Shown here: one piece after another, positions 8,001 through 17,300 of the stretch
How the letters are laid out: every line of letters starts with the position of its first letter
Position numbering within the stretch: position 1 is the first letter of the stretch
Assembly: GCA_023436305.1 (NCBI GenBank)
Contig: JAEZJQ010000010.1
Location: 1 to 64,000 of the forward strand
Source: Bacillota bacterium
Lineage (GTDB): Bacteria; Bacillota; UBA4882; UBA8346
Reading direction: 5' to 3'
Length of the DNA stretch: 64,000 nucleotides
Translations under genes and position numbers: made by a program
The notes under the pieces: model-generated
The model's input: only the letters and a program-made list of their open reading frames with translations
Told to the model about the DNA's origin: nothing
The model's database searches: none

Positions 8001-10564
8001 CAATTGGCGGGCGGAATGCTTTCCCATGATGGCAAGTAAAACCATTCGGCCATTGTCTTCTTTTTTTGAGCCGCCGGGGATGCTGGCTGTATTTTTTGCT
8101 GCGAAAAAGGATGGCCGTCAATCCAGAAACGCTGCCGTTCAAAGGGATACGTGGGCAAGAAAATCCGTTGCCGCCTTTCGGATGCGTAAAACTGCTCCCA
8201 TTCAATATGAACTCCATGACACCATAGCTTCCCGACCAGGTTTAATAAGTGATACAAATCGGATATTTTTTCTTCCGGATGCTTGATCACATTGAAAATC
8301 AGCTGTTCTTGCGGGTGAGTGGTTTGTTGTCGGACAAAACTTGATAAAGTTCGCCCATCACCGATTTCGATTAATAATTTCCGGCCATTCAATAGTTTGC
8401 TTACACTATCGGAAAAGTCTACTGTACTTTGTAAATGATCCGCCCAGTATTCCGAATTGGTGGCTTGGGCATCGGTAATCCAGTTCCCGGTGAGGTTTGA
8501 CAGATACGGAATTTGGGGGGCGCAAAATTTGACTTGTTTCAACTTCTCCACTAATCGGGTCAATGCCGGTTCCGCCATCGCCGAATCTAACATCGCCCTT
8601 TCATCCATGCTCCGCATTAATCTTCCACGCCAAACCACCAGTGTAAGAGCGTCTTCCAGCGAAAACACTCCCGCCAGACAGGCCGCTACATACTCACCAA
8701 TCCCGTACCCAATCATGCTTTGTGGTTTTAATCCCCATTTCATAAGTAACTTGGCCAGGGCATATTCGAAACTAAAAATCACCGGTTGGGTTAACGCCGT
8801 ATCATCGAATTCATCACTTGCCGCATTCTCAGGATATAAGATTGCTTTAAGACTGAAATTCAAGACCCGACGCAAAATTTCATCACAATGATTGATTTCT
8901 TCCCGAAACAACGGCTCAGTTTCATATAACTCCCTGCCCATATTCGGATATTGCGATCCTTCTCCGGGGAACATAAAAACCAAATCAAGGTTTTCAACAG
9001 GAATAATAAACGATTGAACCTGCCCCGCCAAACATTGGATGGCATTAACGCTATCAGTACAGACAAACATTTTCCGGTAAGGGAAGTGTGCCCTTCCAAC
9101 CACCAAAGTATATGCCAAGTCGGGAAAATTAACTGTGGAATTGCGCTTTAAATACTCGACCAGATTTACGCATATCTTGTTTAATGCAGTTTCCGTTTTA
9201 GCCGAGGCCAACAACAATTGCCAAAACCGGCCTGCCGGTGACTTTACCGGCTCCGGGGCTTCTTCCAAAACCACATGCGCGTTTGTTCCTCCAATCCCAA
9301 AAGAACTCACCCCGGCCCGTAACGGATAGTCATCATTTTGCCAATTCGTGAGCCGGGTATTCACCAAAAAAGGAGAGTTTTCAAAATCAATTTTCGGATT
9401 GGGGGTTTGAAAATTCAAACTGGGCGGAATTTGTTTATACTTCAACATTAGCGCCGTTTTTATGAAACCGGTGATTCCAGCGGCGTACTCCAGGTGCCCT
9501 ATATTGGTTTTTACCGATCCAATACGGCAAAATTGTTTTTTATCAGTATTAAAAGCAATTTTCAAGGCCTCAATCTCGATGGGGTCACCCAATATCGTCC
9601 CCGTGCCATGAGTTTCAATATAACTGATGCTTTCCGGCTCAACCCGGCTAATACGTTGGGCGGTTTGAATGGCGTCAGCCTGGCCTTCAACACTGGGGGC
9701 GGCATAACCCACTTTCCTAAGTCCGTCATTATTGACGGCTGTTCCCTTGATTACCGCATAAATATGATCGCCATCGGCTATGGCTTTTTTTAACATTTTT
9801 AATACAACCACTCCGGCGCCTTCCCCCCATATCGTTCCTTTAGCCCGCGCGTCAAAAGCCCGGCAATGGCCATCGGGCGATAAAAGCATACCTTCTTGAT
9901 AAAAGTAGCCTCTCCGCTGGGGTAAGGACAATGAAACACCTCCAGCCAACGCCATATTGCATTCACCGGTCAGTAAAGACCGAAAAGCGTTATGGACCGC
10001 CACCAGGGATGTAGAGCAGGCCGTAGCGATTGAAATACTTGGTCCTTTTAGATTTAAATTGTAAGAAATCCTGGTAGTCATTTGGTCCTTTTCCAGTAAT
10101 TGATTTTGATTAAATTGCTCGGAATAATTGCTCGAATTTAAGGATAAGGCCAAAGCTTCCCATAAATAATTGGGACTGGCGCCAGCATAAAGACCGATTG
10201 ATCCTTTATAGGTATATGGATTGTAACCAGCATCCTCTAGAGCTTCCCATACACATTCGGTAAAAATCCGGATTTGTGGATCAAGCACCCGGGCATCATT
10301 TGGACTATAACCAAAAAAAACAGCATCGAAATAATCGGCCTGATCAACGATTCCTTTTGCTTTAATGTAATTCGGGTTGTTTAATAATTCCTTTTCAACA
10401 CCGGCTTCTTCCAATTCGGAATCGGTAAAGACGGTAACGGATTCGGCGCCCACTGTTAGGTTGTTCCAAAATTCCCGGATATTATTTGCACCGGGAAATC
10501 GGCCCGCCATTCCAATGACAGCCACCTCAAATCCGGTTAGTTCTGTTCGTTTTTTGATAGACAT
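5057..10564 (-). CDS. PKS module KS-AT(inactive)-KR-ACP with large C-terminal domain
   Basis: 1835 residues; start ATG at 10564 preceded by CGGAG, 7 bases away. Ketosynthase about 1-430 with active Cys in TACSTS near 181 and the downstream EThGTGT-type and NIGHLE histidine motifs. An acyltransferase-like segment (about 520-780) follows, but its nucleophile elbow reads GYGIG instead of GHSxG (near 618) and the small subdomain with the HAFHS motif is missing, so it should be catalytically dead. Ketoreductase with TGGLGKIG near 1098 and SS...Y motif intact; ACP Ser in DLGGDSLKA near 1411. Residues from about 1455 form an AT-rich-encoded domain described separately. No DH or ER, so a beta-hydroxy unit is expected. 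There is no obvious N-terminal docking segment. The upstream gap holds fossil gene starts. Confidence 0.95.
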   Translation of the reverse strand: MSIKKRTELTGFEVAVIGMAGRFPGANNIREFWNNLTVGAESVTVFTDSELEEAGVEKELLNNPNYIKAKGIVDQADYFDAVFFGYSPNDARVLDPQIRIFTECVWEALEDAGYNPYTYKGSIGLYAGASPNYLWEALALSLNSSNYSEQFNQNQLLEKDQMTTRISYNLNLKGPSISIATACSTSLVAVHNAFRSLLTGECNMALAGGVSLSLPQRRGYFYQEGMLLSPDGHCRAFDARAKGTIWGEGAGVVVLKMLKKAIADGDHIYAVIKGTAVNNDGLRKVGYAAPSVEGQADAIQTAQRISRVEPESISYIETHGTGTILGDPIEIEALKIAFNTDKKQFCRIGSVKTNIGHLEYAAGITGFIKTALMLKYKQIPPSLNFQTPNPKIDFENSPFLVNTRLTNWQNDDYPLRAGVSSFGIGGTNAHVVLEEAPEPVKSPAGRFWQLLLASAKTETALNKICVNLVEYLKRNSTVNFPDLAYTLVVGRAHFPYRKMFVCTDSVNAIQCLAGQVQSFIIPVENLDLVFMFPGEGSQYPNMGRELYETEPLFREEINHCDEILRRVLNFSLKAILYPENAASDEFDDTALTQPVIFSFEYALAKLLMKWGLKPQSMIGYGIGEYVAACLAGVFSLEDALTLVVWRGRLMRSMDERAMLDSAMAEPALTRLVEKLKQVKFCAPQIPYLSNLTGNWITDAQATNSEYWADHLQSTVDFSDSVSKLLNGRKLLIEIGDGRTLSSFVRQQTTHPQEQLIFNVIKHPEEKISDLYHLLNLVGKLWCHGVHIEWEQFYASERRQRIFLPTYPFERQRFWIDGHPFSQQKIQPASPAAQKKKTMAEWFYLPSWESIPPANCETQSTERNGSQNYLVFCSDHRFSVHFVERLKLSGMNPVIVKPDRKFSELKPDTYSIDPQNESDYEELFRKMAVNNCFPKTIIHLWSITGDNPASAPNNLDEFLNKGFYSLLFLAKAMAKTGVDQQLQIIVIANNVQSLTGDENIVAEKATILGPCKVIPQEYPKISCRFLDLHLPEPESILENELLDNLARECHALDTEPVVAYRGSQRWAQVFKPILLNHRNFNEDLATYPSSRLKEKGTYLITGGLGKIGMILARNLAEMVKAKLILIGHSFFPARTDWEQWLATHRPDEIISERINKIRELEAIGAEVLVFTSDLSSTEQFEEIVRQAEERFGSINGVIHAAGILSGKTIQEISKSDCENYFLAKIQGLLTLNRVFQHRKLDFGMLMSSLASILGGLGFVAYAAANSFMDVFAQRINPTGKTFWISINWDYWRLTNGNTATNPLEAELERLAITPDEGMKAFRNVLQISGVNQVAVSTVDLQTRIDKWVKLENLRQSPASKPLKVPLYSRPVLNYSYIAPRNETEAKLAMIWQESLGFERVGINDNFFDLGGDSLKAILIVEKAKELDIKIPVTDLFALKTIARIVANVDHGTETKSTTEITQKQSDSPPEESNSLFYTVKESRQYEIDDPEVKILRIKLHREITSFLHYALPLAVILADERLLPWFYEHYIDIFSTTNENGLLKLDFLEYYSPYQKVTHNVCLGYNIMNDISDVVNFITDKINQGFYLIIHLDELYLPVKNQKEHFVHQSLIYGYHNVERKLMAAGFNHEGLFTTFTFDYDQFIEAFEKGKIYYHDTAPWAENNAIELLKLHDYTKEFPFDLKRFVRKLDSYLTSSGNDPIIYTYMLNEAKVTYGINVYDEIFRHLENILKNHFTIDYRSIHFLAEHKKNIFNRLQYIVAKYQIGGDLIKMVQKYYQIVEQFESIRIKFLEFRYSIDSSDIEILQTVVKETIERLKSMEAQERILLSDISKQLKAV
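5060..6200 (-). other. C-terminal domain of the PKS, function uncertain (BtrH-like?)
   Basis: About 370 residues after the ACP resemble no standard PKS or NRPS domain. The central part (HNVCLGYN near residue 1560, then DELYLPV...HFVHQSLIYGYH, then AGF and YDQFIEAF) recalls the fold pattern of the BtrH N-terminal / cysteine-peptidase-like family. BtrH itself moves an acyl group from a carrier protein to an aminoglycoside. By memory, similar stand-alone proteins occur near Firmicute NRPS genes. A role in acyl transfer from the adjacent ACP is possible, but the catalytic Cys is not certain. Its DNA is far more AT-rich than the rest of the gene (one 60-base line is about 22% GC), suggesting a late fusion. 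Confidence 0.5.
8230..8990 (-). other. vestigial AT domain, Ser replaced by Gly
   Basis: The N-terminal AT motif is recognisable (FPGEGSQYPNMG), and the elbow context SMIGYGIGEYVAA aligns to the canonical GHSIGEY with His to Tyr and Ser to Gly. The segment between the RGRLM helix and the C-terminal YLSN...W part is shortened by roughly 100 residues, removing the region that normally carries the extender-selecting HAFHS motif. The conserved flanks and the short WIDG exit to the KR are kept, so this looks like decay of a once complete AT, not a different fold. Confidence 0.85.
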
Positions 10565-10654
10565 CAATCTACTCCGTTATGTTTTTTTATCTGCTTGCGG
10601 AACAATAATCAATGATCTTCTCGATGTTTCGTTGAAAACTTTCCATTAGATACT

Positions 10655-10819
10655 TTACGGTGCTTTCATTATTTTCATATTGGTTATAAGTATTTTTTTT
10701 ATTTTTAATACACCGGATGGCACTTCATTTCCATGGTAAAAGTATAGTTCAGTCGCCTCTATTTGCCGGGACAGGTCATAAGGTGGAAGAGCGGCCATCC
10801 GTTTTTTGATGTTAGTCAT
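10655..10819 (-). pseudogene. short ORF, remnant NRPS N-terminus
   Basis: A 54-codon frame starts at an ATG with a perfect GGAGGTG site 6 bases upstream. Its first residues, MTNIKKRMAALPP, match the starts of the two C-A-PCP genes (MSNIKKQLAGLSP and MSNIEKQLAGLSP). The leader DNA also matches that of the gene at 3576 (shared CAAGTAAC before the ribosome binding site). After about 13 codons the similarity ends, and the remainder has no recognisable domain. It is most likely a decayed NRPS start left by module recombination. A translated 54-residue docking peptide cannot be excluded because the ribosome binding site is so good. Confidence 0.65.
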
Positions 10820-10869
10820 TCGAAACACCTCCGATGTTACTTGCAATCTGTTTGAATTAAAATAGAGCT

Positions 10870-10979
10870 TTAATTCCAAAACCCCCGGATATTTTTCGCG
10901 CCCGAAAACTGGCCCTCCATTCCAAAATAACGACCACTTGAAACCCGGTAGATTCCTCTTTCCGCTTCAGAGAAATTTT
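10870..10979 (-). pseudogene. frameshifted fragment of a ketosynthase N-terminus
   Basis: Read on the minus strand, 10979-10870 gives KRKEESTGFQVVVI, then after a one-base shift GMEGQFSGAKNIRGFWN and a stop. The intact KS start just downstream (10564) reads KKRTELTGFEVAVIGMAGRFPGANNIREFWN. The match holds residue by residue and at DNA level over about 100 bases. It starts only a few bases after the stop of the 10984-14334 NRPS gene, so it is either a relic PKS gene start or the stump of a once fused NRPS-PKS protein. Confidence 0.85.
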
Positions 10980-10983
10980 AAAT

Positions 10984-13900
10984 TCACTCCATATTTAAAA
11001 ATTGTTCAATTAATTGGATGGATTCGTCGGCGTTCTCCAAAATTTCCCGGCGATGGTCTTCTGTTGCTTCTTGCTGGGTTAAGTATTGGGCAAATGAACG
11101 AATTGTCGGATATTGAAACAAAGTCACCGTCGCGATTTGTTTGTTTAATTTTTGATTTAGGAGGGTATTTAGCTTAAGCAAACTGATCGAATTACCACCG
11201 ATATTGAAGAATTGGTCATTGACTCCGATTTTATCTAAATTTAAAATCTCTTTCCATAAATCACTAATCATAATTTCCAAATCAGTTTCCGGGGCTACAT
11301 AGTCAACTCCAGTGGGGATGGTTCCTTCCGGTTCCGGTAATGCCTTTCGATCAATCTTGCCGTTCGGGGTTAACGGCAGCCGGTCAAGTTGTACGAAATA
11401 TGACGGGATCATGTATTCAGGTAAAGTTTTCGCTAAATAAATCCGTAAATCTTGAACGTTAAGTTCCCGGTCTCCTGAGAAATAAGCACAGAGGTGTTTA
11501 TTCCCCATTTTATCTTCCTTGGCGATTACGGCCGTTTCTTTAATTGCCTCATGTTTTAATAGATGAGCTTCGATCTCCCCGGGTTCAATCCGGTATCCTC
11601 TGATTTTTACCTGGGAATCCATCCGGCCCAAATATTCCAAGCTCCCGTCCGGCAAGAAACGCCCCAGGTCGCCACTATGGTACACTAATCCTTCACCCGT
11701 AACCGGATCTGTCACAAATACTTCACCGGTCTTTTCAGGCTGGTTCCAATACCCTTGGGCCAGGTATTCACTTTTGTATACGATCTCCCCCGTCCCAAAT
11801 ATTGGTGCTTCAGTTCCTTTTTCATCCAATATGTAAGCGTCCACATCCTTGAAAAAATAGCCTGCCGGGACAAGCGGGCCGGCGATTTCAGTTTCCTTAT
11901 CAACTAAATAAGAAGTAGCCACCAGCAATTCTGATGAACCCAATAAGTTAACAAATATACATTCACTGGTAAAATGTTGGCGGTACATTGCCGCGTCATG
12001 TTGAGAAACTGCTTCACCTCCGAGAATAACCAGCCGGATGGTGGGCAGTATTTCTTCTTTTGCTAGCATTTCCATACAATAACGATATACTGTGGGTACG
12101 GAATGATAGATGGTGATTCGTTCCTCTTTTATCCAACAAACCATTTGGGCCATATCACCTGAATATTTGACGTTTAAGGGGTAAACCGCCGCACCACAGA
12201 ATAGGGCGCTAAAAATATCGATGACCGCCACCGTGTGGCTGTATGAAGTAAATAGTGCCAGCCGGTCCCGGGAATTAATATGGAGCCGGTTGACGAATTC
12301 CCCCACTAATTTTAAGATGTTTTGATGAGTTTGGACTACACCTTTGGGATTGCCGGTGGAACCGGATGTATAGATAATGTAGGCCGGGGTTTCCGGTGCG
12401 ATTTCAATGTCCGGATTGGTTTCCGGTGCTTCCAACTTGTCTGCGTTGATGATGTTTATTCCCTGGTTCGAGCGATTCAATGTTTCCGCCACGGATAGAT
12501 TAGCGTTATTAGTAATGATCCGTTGGGCTTTTGAATCTTCCAGCATATAAGCCAGCCGTTCCGCCGGATAATCCGGGTCGAAGGGGACATAGATACTCCC
12601 GGCTTTTAAAGCACCCAGCATGGCCGTGATCATTTCCGCCCCATGTCCAAATAACAGGACCACGGTTTGTCCAGCCGCTTGCTGGTGAATCAGCGTCCAA
12701 GCAATCCGGTTAGCCTTGGCATTTAGCTCCCAATAAGTCCAGGTTTTTTGATCCGTTCTGACCGCCACTTGGCTACCATACTTTCCCGCTTGGGTCTCAA
12801 AGTATTTTCCGATGGATTGCCGGACCGCTTCCCCGGGAAATGGCTCGTATTCAACTTGCGGTATGACCTGTTGTACCGTTGCCGGTAAATTGGAGCGCAG
12901 GAAAATGGGATATTCCTTGATTTTCAACCTGGGGTTCTCCGCAATTGCCTGCAGTAACCGCAGGTATTCATTCATTATGTATTCAATGGTGGTTCTCTTA
13001 AACAAACCAGTGCGGTAATTGCAGTGAATCCGGATTGTGTCTTCTCTTTCCGACACATACATCGTGATATCAAATTTGGTATTCGCAGTTTCATATTCAT
13101 AGGGCATAAATCTCACATCACCGGTTGGCTCCCGGTCCCCGTCGGTCGCCGTTACATTTTGGAAGTTAAATACGGTATCGAACAATGGATTCCGGCTTAA
13201 ATCCCGCTTTAATTTGAGATCTTCAAGCAGCATTTCGAATTGGTAATCCTGGTTGGCAAACGCAGCCAGGGTATTTTGCCGGACTGCTTCCAGAAACGCT
13301 TCAAAAGTAATTTCGAACCGGGGGTAATTCCGTAAGGCAACCGTATTAACAAACATGCCGATGATGTTTTGCAAATCTGCGTGTCCCCGGCCGGCCACCG
13401 GCGCTCCGGTGATGATATCCTCCTGGCCGGTCATGTGCGCGAGTAGCACATTATATGACGCGAGTAACGTCATAAACAGTGTGGCTGACTTTTGAAAGGA
13501 GTATTGTTTTAATTTTGCGGTAGTTTCCGCATTCACCTCAACATCCACCATGCCGCCTTCGAAACTCATGGCTGGCGGTCGTGGGTAGTCCGTGGGTAGT
13601 TCCAGCACCTGGATTTCTCCGGCGAAGGTGTTCAGCCAATAAACTTTTTGTTTTTGAATCGCTTCCGACTGAAACAATTTATGCTGCCATTCCGAAAAGT
13701 CCTTGTATTGAATCCGCAATTCCGGTAGGGTTCCCCCATTATAAACCGTAGTGAACTCCTTTATTAATATTGCCATGGACGCCCCGTCGGAGATGATGTG
13801 ATGCATGTCATAAAGCACGATATTCCGTGTTTTACTTAAGACGATCAGCCCGACCCGTAACAGGGGTGCTTTATCCAGTTCGAACGGCTTGACAAAATCT

Positions 13901-14334
13901 TTGATAATTTTCGAAATTCCGTCTTCCTCAGCTTCCCACCGGCTTATTCCAAATGTAACCATTGGATGGACCCGCTGTACCGGTTCGCCGTCGTTCATCT
14001 CAAATGATGTCCGGAATGCTTCATGCCTTTGGATCAACGTCCGGAATGTTTCTTCTAGCCGATAAATATCCAGCCTGCCTTCGACGGTCACCGCACCTAG
14101 CATATTATAGCTTGTGCCAACCTCTTCCATACGATTGATAATATACATCCTTTTTTGGGCGGATGATGCCGGATAAAATTCTTTTACACTTGCCTTTTCA
14201 ATTCTGGAAGAACTGTCCATCCTAGTATGATTAATATATTCTAATACGTTTGTAGTTTTACTTTGCAAATATTTTTCCAGTAAATCTCTTTTTGCCGGTG
14301 AAAGACCGGCAAGCTGTTTTTCGATATTGGACAT
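10984..14334 (-). CDS. NRPS module C-A-PCP, unusual A domain
   Basis: 1116 residues; ATG at 14334 with AGAGGTAG upstream. N-terminal linker LSPAKRDLLEKYL (about 9-22), C domain about 50-480 with HHIISDG near 178, A domain about 520-1000, PCP near 1043 (NIGGNSISL), and a short helical tail. As in its duplicate at 1-3576, the A4 motif is HTVAVIDIF, so the alpha-amino-binding Asp is Thr. My reading of the specificity pocket is T-V-I-H-I-G-L-V-A-K, which I do not recognise. The catalytic Lys of A10 (LTPNGKIDRKAL) is present, so the enzyme should still adenylate an acid. A hydroxy acid, beta-amino acid or other non-standard acid is more likely than a normal alpha-amino acid. Confidence 0.95.
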   Translation of the reverse strand: MSNIEKQLAGLSPAKRDLLEKYLQSKTTNVLEYINHTRMDSSSRIEKASVKEFYPASSAQKRMYIINRMEEVGTSYNMLGAVTVEGRLDIYRLEETFRTLIQRHEAFRTSFEMNDGEPVQRVHPMVTFGISRWEAEEDGISKIIKDFVKPFELDKAPLLRVGLIVLSKTRNIVLYDMHHIISDGASMAILIKEFTTVYNGGTLPELRIQYKDFSEWQHKLFQSEAIQKQKVYWLNTFAGEIQVLELPTDYPRPPAMSFEGGMVDVEVNAETTAKLKQYSFQKSATLFMTLLASYNVLLAHMTGQEDIITGAPVAGRGHADLQNIIGMFVNTVALRNYPRFEITFEAFLEAVRQNTLAAFANQDYQFEMLLEDLKLKRDLSRNPLFDTVFNFQNVTATDGDREPTGDVRFMPYEYETANTKFDITMYVSEREDTIRIHCNYRTGLFKRTTIEYIMNEYLRLLQAIAENPRLKIKEYPIFLRSNLPATVQQVIPQVEYEPFPGEAVRQSIGKYFETQAGKYGSQVAVRTDQKTWTYWELNAKANRIAWTLIHQQAAGQTVVLLFGHGAEMITAMLGALKAGSIYVPFDPDYPAERLAYMLEDSKAQRIITNNANLSVAETLNRSNQGINIINADKLEAPETNPDIEIAPETPAYIIYTSGSTGNPKGVVQTHQNILKLVGEFVNRLHINSRDRLALFTSYSHTVAVIDIFSALFCGAAVYPLNVKYSGDMAQMVCWIKEERITIYHSVPTVYRYCMEMLAKEEILPTIRLVILGGEAVSQHDAAMYRQHFTSECIFVNLLGSSELLVATSYLVDKETEIAGPLVPAGYFFKDVDAYILDEKGTEAPIFGTGEIVYKSEYLAQGYWNQPEKTGEVFVTDPVTGEGLVYHSGDLGRFLPDGSLEYLGRMDSQVKIRGYRIEPGEIEAHLLKHEAIKETAVIAKEDKMGNKHLCAYFSGDRELNVQDLRIYLAKTLPEYMIPSYFVQLDRLPLTPNGKIDRKALPEPEGTIPTGVDYVAPETDLEIMISDLWKEILNLDKIGVNDQFFNIGGNSISLLKLNTLLNQKLNKQIATVTLFQYPTIRSFAQYLTQQEATEDHRREILENADESIQLIEQFLNME

Positions 14335-14380
14335 TGGTAACTACCTCTCCGCAGGCTTTTCGGTGTTTCTGCGCTTGTAA

Positions 14381-17300
14381 TTAATCTTCCGGTAAATTGT
14401 TAATTTCCTGAAGCGCTTCTTCAAATTCCGCTATAATATTCTGAATTAAATCAGCCATTTTCGCAATGGTTTGCCGTTCAAACAGTTCATTTATACTAAT
14501 TGTCAAGCCGAATTCTTGATTAATAAGTAACAAGATATTGATTGCTTTTAAGGAATGCCCGCCTAATTCAAAGAAGTTGTCATGAATGCCGATACGGCCC
14601 CCCTCTAAGACTTTCCGCCATATTTCCATCAGTTTCATTTCGATTTCATTGCGTGGCGCTTCATAGGTTGCCTGGGTGTTCAAGTCCCCACCCGGTTCCG
14701 GCAGTTGCTTGCGATCAATTTTCCCATTGGGATTGAGCGGCATCTTGTCAAGTTGTATAAAGTAGGAGGGGATCATATATTCCGGCAACTTTTTGGATAT
14801 ATAATCTCTCAACTCGGATACGGCTAATTCCGATTCGGCAACTATATAGGCGCACAAGTATTTATTATTTGAAGGATCTTCCCTGGCAATCACCACAGCT
14901 TCTTTGATTGCTTGATGTTCCAATAACCGGTTCTCAATCTCCCCTAATTCGATACGGTTGCCGCGAATCTTCACCTGGTGATCCATCCGGCCTAAAAACT
15001 CAATATTACCATCCGGCAACCATCGCGCCAAATCACCGGTTTTATAAATCCGCTCACCGGGGAAATACGAATCCGTTTTAAATTTTTCCCGGGTTAATTC
15101 CGGTTGATTAATATAGCCCCTTCCAACCCCGGCCCCGGAAATGCACAACTCGCCATTTACCCCAACCGGTTGCAAATTCAGGTTTGGAGCCGTGATATAA
15201 AGCCGGATATTATCGATGGGTTTACCAATTGGAATGACATCCAATTCCTGCTCCTCGGAACATTCGAAGTATGATACATCCACCGTCGCTTCCGTAGGTC
15301 CATACAAGTTATGTAATTTGACTCCGTTGATTTTATTCAGTATTTGGTTAAACCCCTTGACTTGCAGGGCGTTTAACGCTTCTCCGCTGGCAAAGACATG
15401 TTTTAATGATGATAGAAGTTCCTGCTTTTTATAATTTTCAATATAATCAAGAAATAGATTGAGCATGGACGGGACGAAATGCATTACGGTAATATTTTCG
15501 CGCTGAACGGCCTCCGTAATTACAGCGGGATCTTTCTCCCCCCCCGGGGTGAGAAAACAAACCCTGGCCCCCACGATTGCCCACCAGAATAACTCCCATA
15601 CCGAAACATCAAAGGTAAACGGCGTCTTCTGTAATATTACATCACTTTCATTGAGCGGGTATCGTTTTTGCATCCAACAGAGCCGGTTGATGACTGAATG
15701 ATGTTCAATCATAGCCCCCTTTGGTTTCCCAGTGGAACCTGAGGTATAAATCACATACGCCAGATTATGCGCCCCACTTTGGCGCGGGTATTTGAACTCA
15801 AATTTGGAGTTATTTCCGTTACCGACAGGCTCGTGATATATTTGGGCATCGGATAAATCGATTAGAGTAATGCCGTAAATCGCTTCACCTTTTACCACGA
15901 ACTCTTTTGAAGTTAGTAGAATCTTGGCATTACTGTCCTCGATCATATACTTGATCCGTTCTGCCGGATATCCGGGATCAATGGGCAAATATGCGCCCCC
16001 CGCTTTTAAAATCGCCATAATCCCGATGATCATTTCCAGGGAACGTTCGACCATGATGCCCACGATATTGTCCGGTTGGATTCCTTTTTTACGTAACACT
16101 TCCGCCAGTTGGTTTATTTTCTGATTCAACGCTTGATATGTCAGTTGCTGTTCTTTAAACACCACCGCGATACGATCCGGTGTCTGCTCAACCTGTTTTG
16201 CAAATAATTCATCAATCGTATTATCCTTCGGATATTCCGCCCGGGTATCGTTAAACTCGTATAAAAGCTGCTTCTTTTCGTGATCGGAAAGCATCTCGAT
16301 GGCCGCTAACCTTACCTCCGGATTCCCGGTAACACTTTCCAGTATATTGGCGAAGTGTCCGGCCATCCGCTCAATGGTCTCTTGCTTAAACAGCGCGGTA
16401 CAATACTCGAATTCAACATGGATTCCATTCGTGGTTTCCGAGGCAGTCAACGTGAGATCAAACTTGGCGACCCGGTTTTCAAATTGATAGGGCGTAAACT
16501 TCAAACCCGGGATTTCCAAAGCCGCCATCTCCATATTCTGCAAGACGAGCATAGTGTCAAACAGCGGGTTCCGGCTCACATCCCGCTTCAGGTCCAGCTT
16601 CTCAACCAGTTCTTCAAATTGATAATCCTGGTTCTCATAGGCATCCAGCGCGTTCTGTTTCACTTCATTCAGGTATTCAATAAACTCCTTATCCCCCGCC
16701 GGATAGTTCCGCAGGCTCAAGGTGTTGACAAACATCCCGATGATATTTTGCATATCGGCATGGGTCCGGTTGGCAATCGGTGAACCGACGATAATGTCTG
16801 TCTGACCGGTATACCTGTATAAAAGAGTGGTATAGGCCGCCAGTAATACCATATACATAGTGGCTCCAGTTTGGGTGGCCAAGCCGTTCAACTTTTGGGT
16901 TACCGCCGCGCTCATGGTAAACCCAATCCGGTTTCCGCTAAAGCTCTGGATCACCGGGCGCGGGTAATCGGTGGGCAGTTCCAGTACCGGGATCTCGCCT
17001 GAGAATTTATGTAACCAGTACGCTTCTTGTTTTTGGAAGACTTCGGAAGAAATTAGTTGATTTTGCCATTCAGAGAAATCCTTATATTGGATTCTTAATT
17101 CCGGTAAGATTTCATGGTTATATAGACCGGCGAATTCCTTAATAAGAAGCCCCATCGAAATCCCGTCGGAGATGATATGGTGCATGTCAAAGAGCAAGAT
17201 ATGCTTGTCCGCCGTGAGCCGGATCAAACCCGCTTTTAACAAGGGCGCTTTCTTTAATTCAAACGACTTGATAAAACCGCTGATGATTTCCCGGATAAAA

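Noticed and set aside
7765..8286. 173-codon plus-strand open frame
   Set aside because: It is antisense to the AT/KR linker of a clear PKS gene, has no ribosome binding site and no recognisable domain; high-GC wobble positions create such shadows.
16355..16783. 142-codon plus-strand frame, and a similar one at 8457-8891
   Set aside because: Both are antisense to conserved C or AT/KS domains, and their sequence is a mirror of conserved motifs, not an independent protein.
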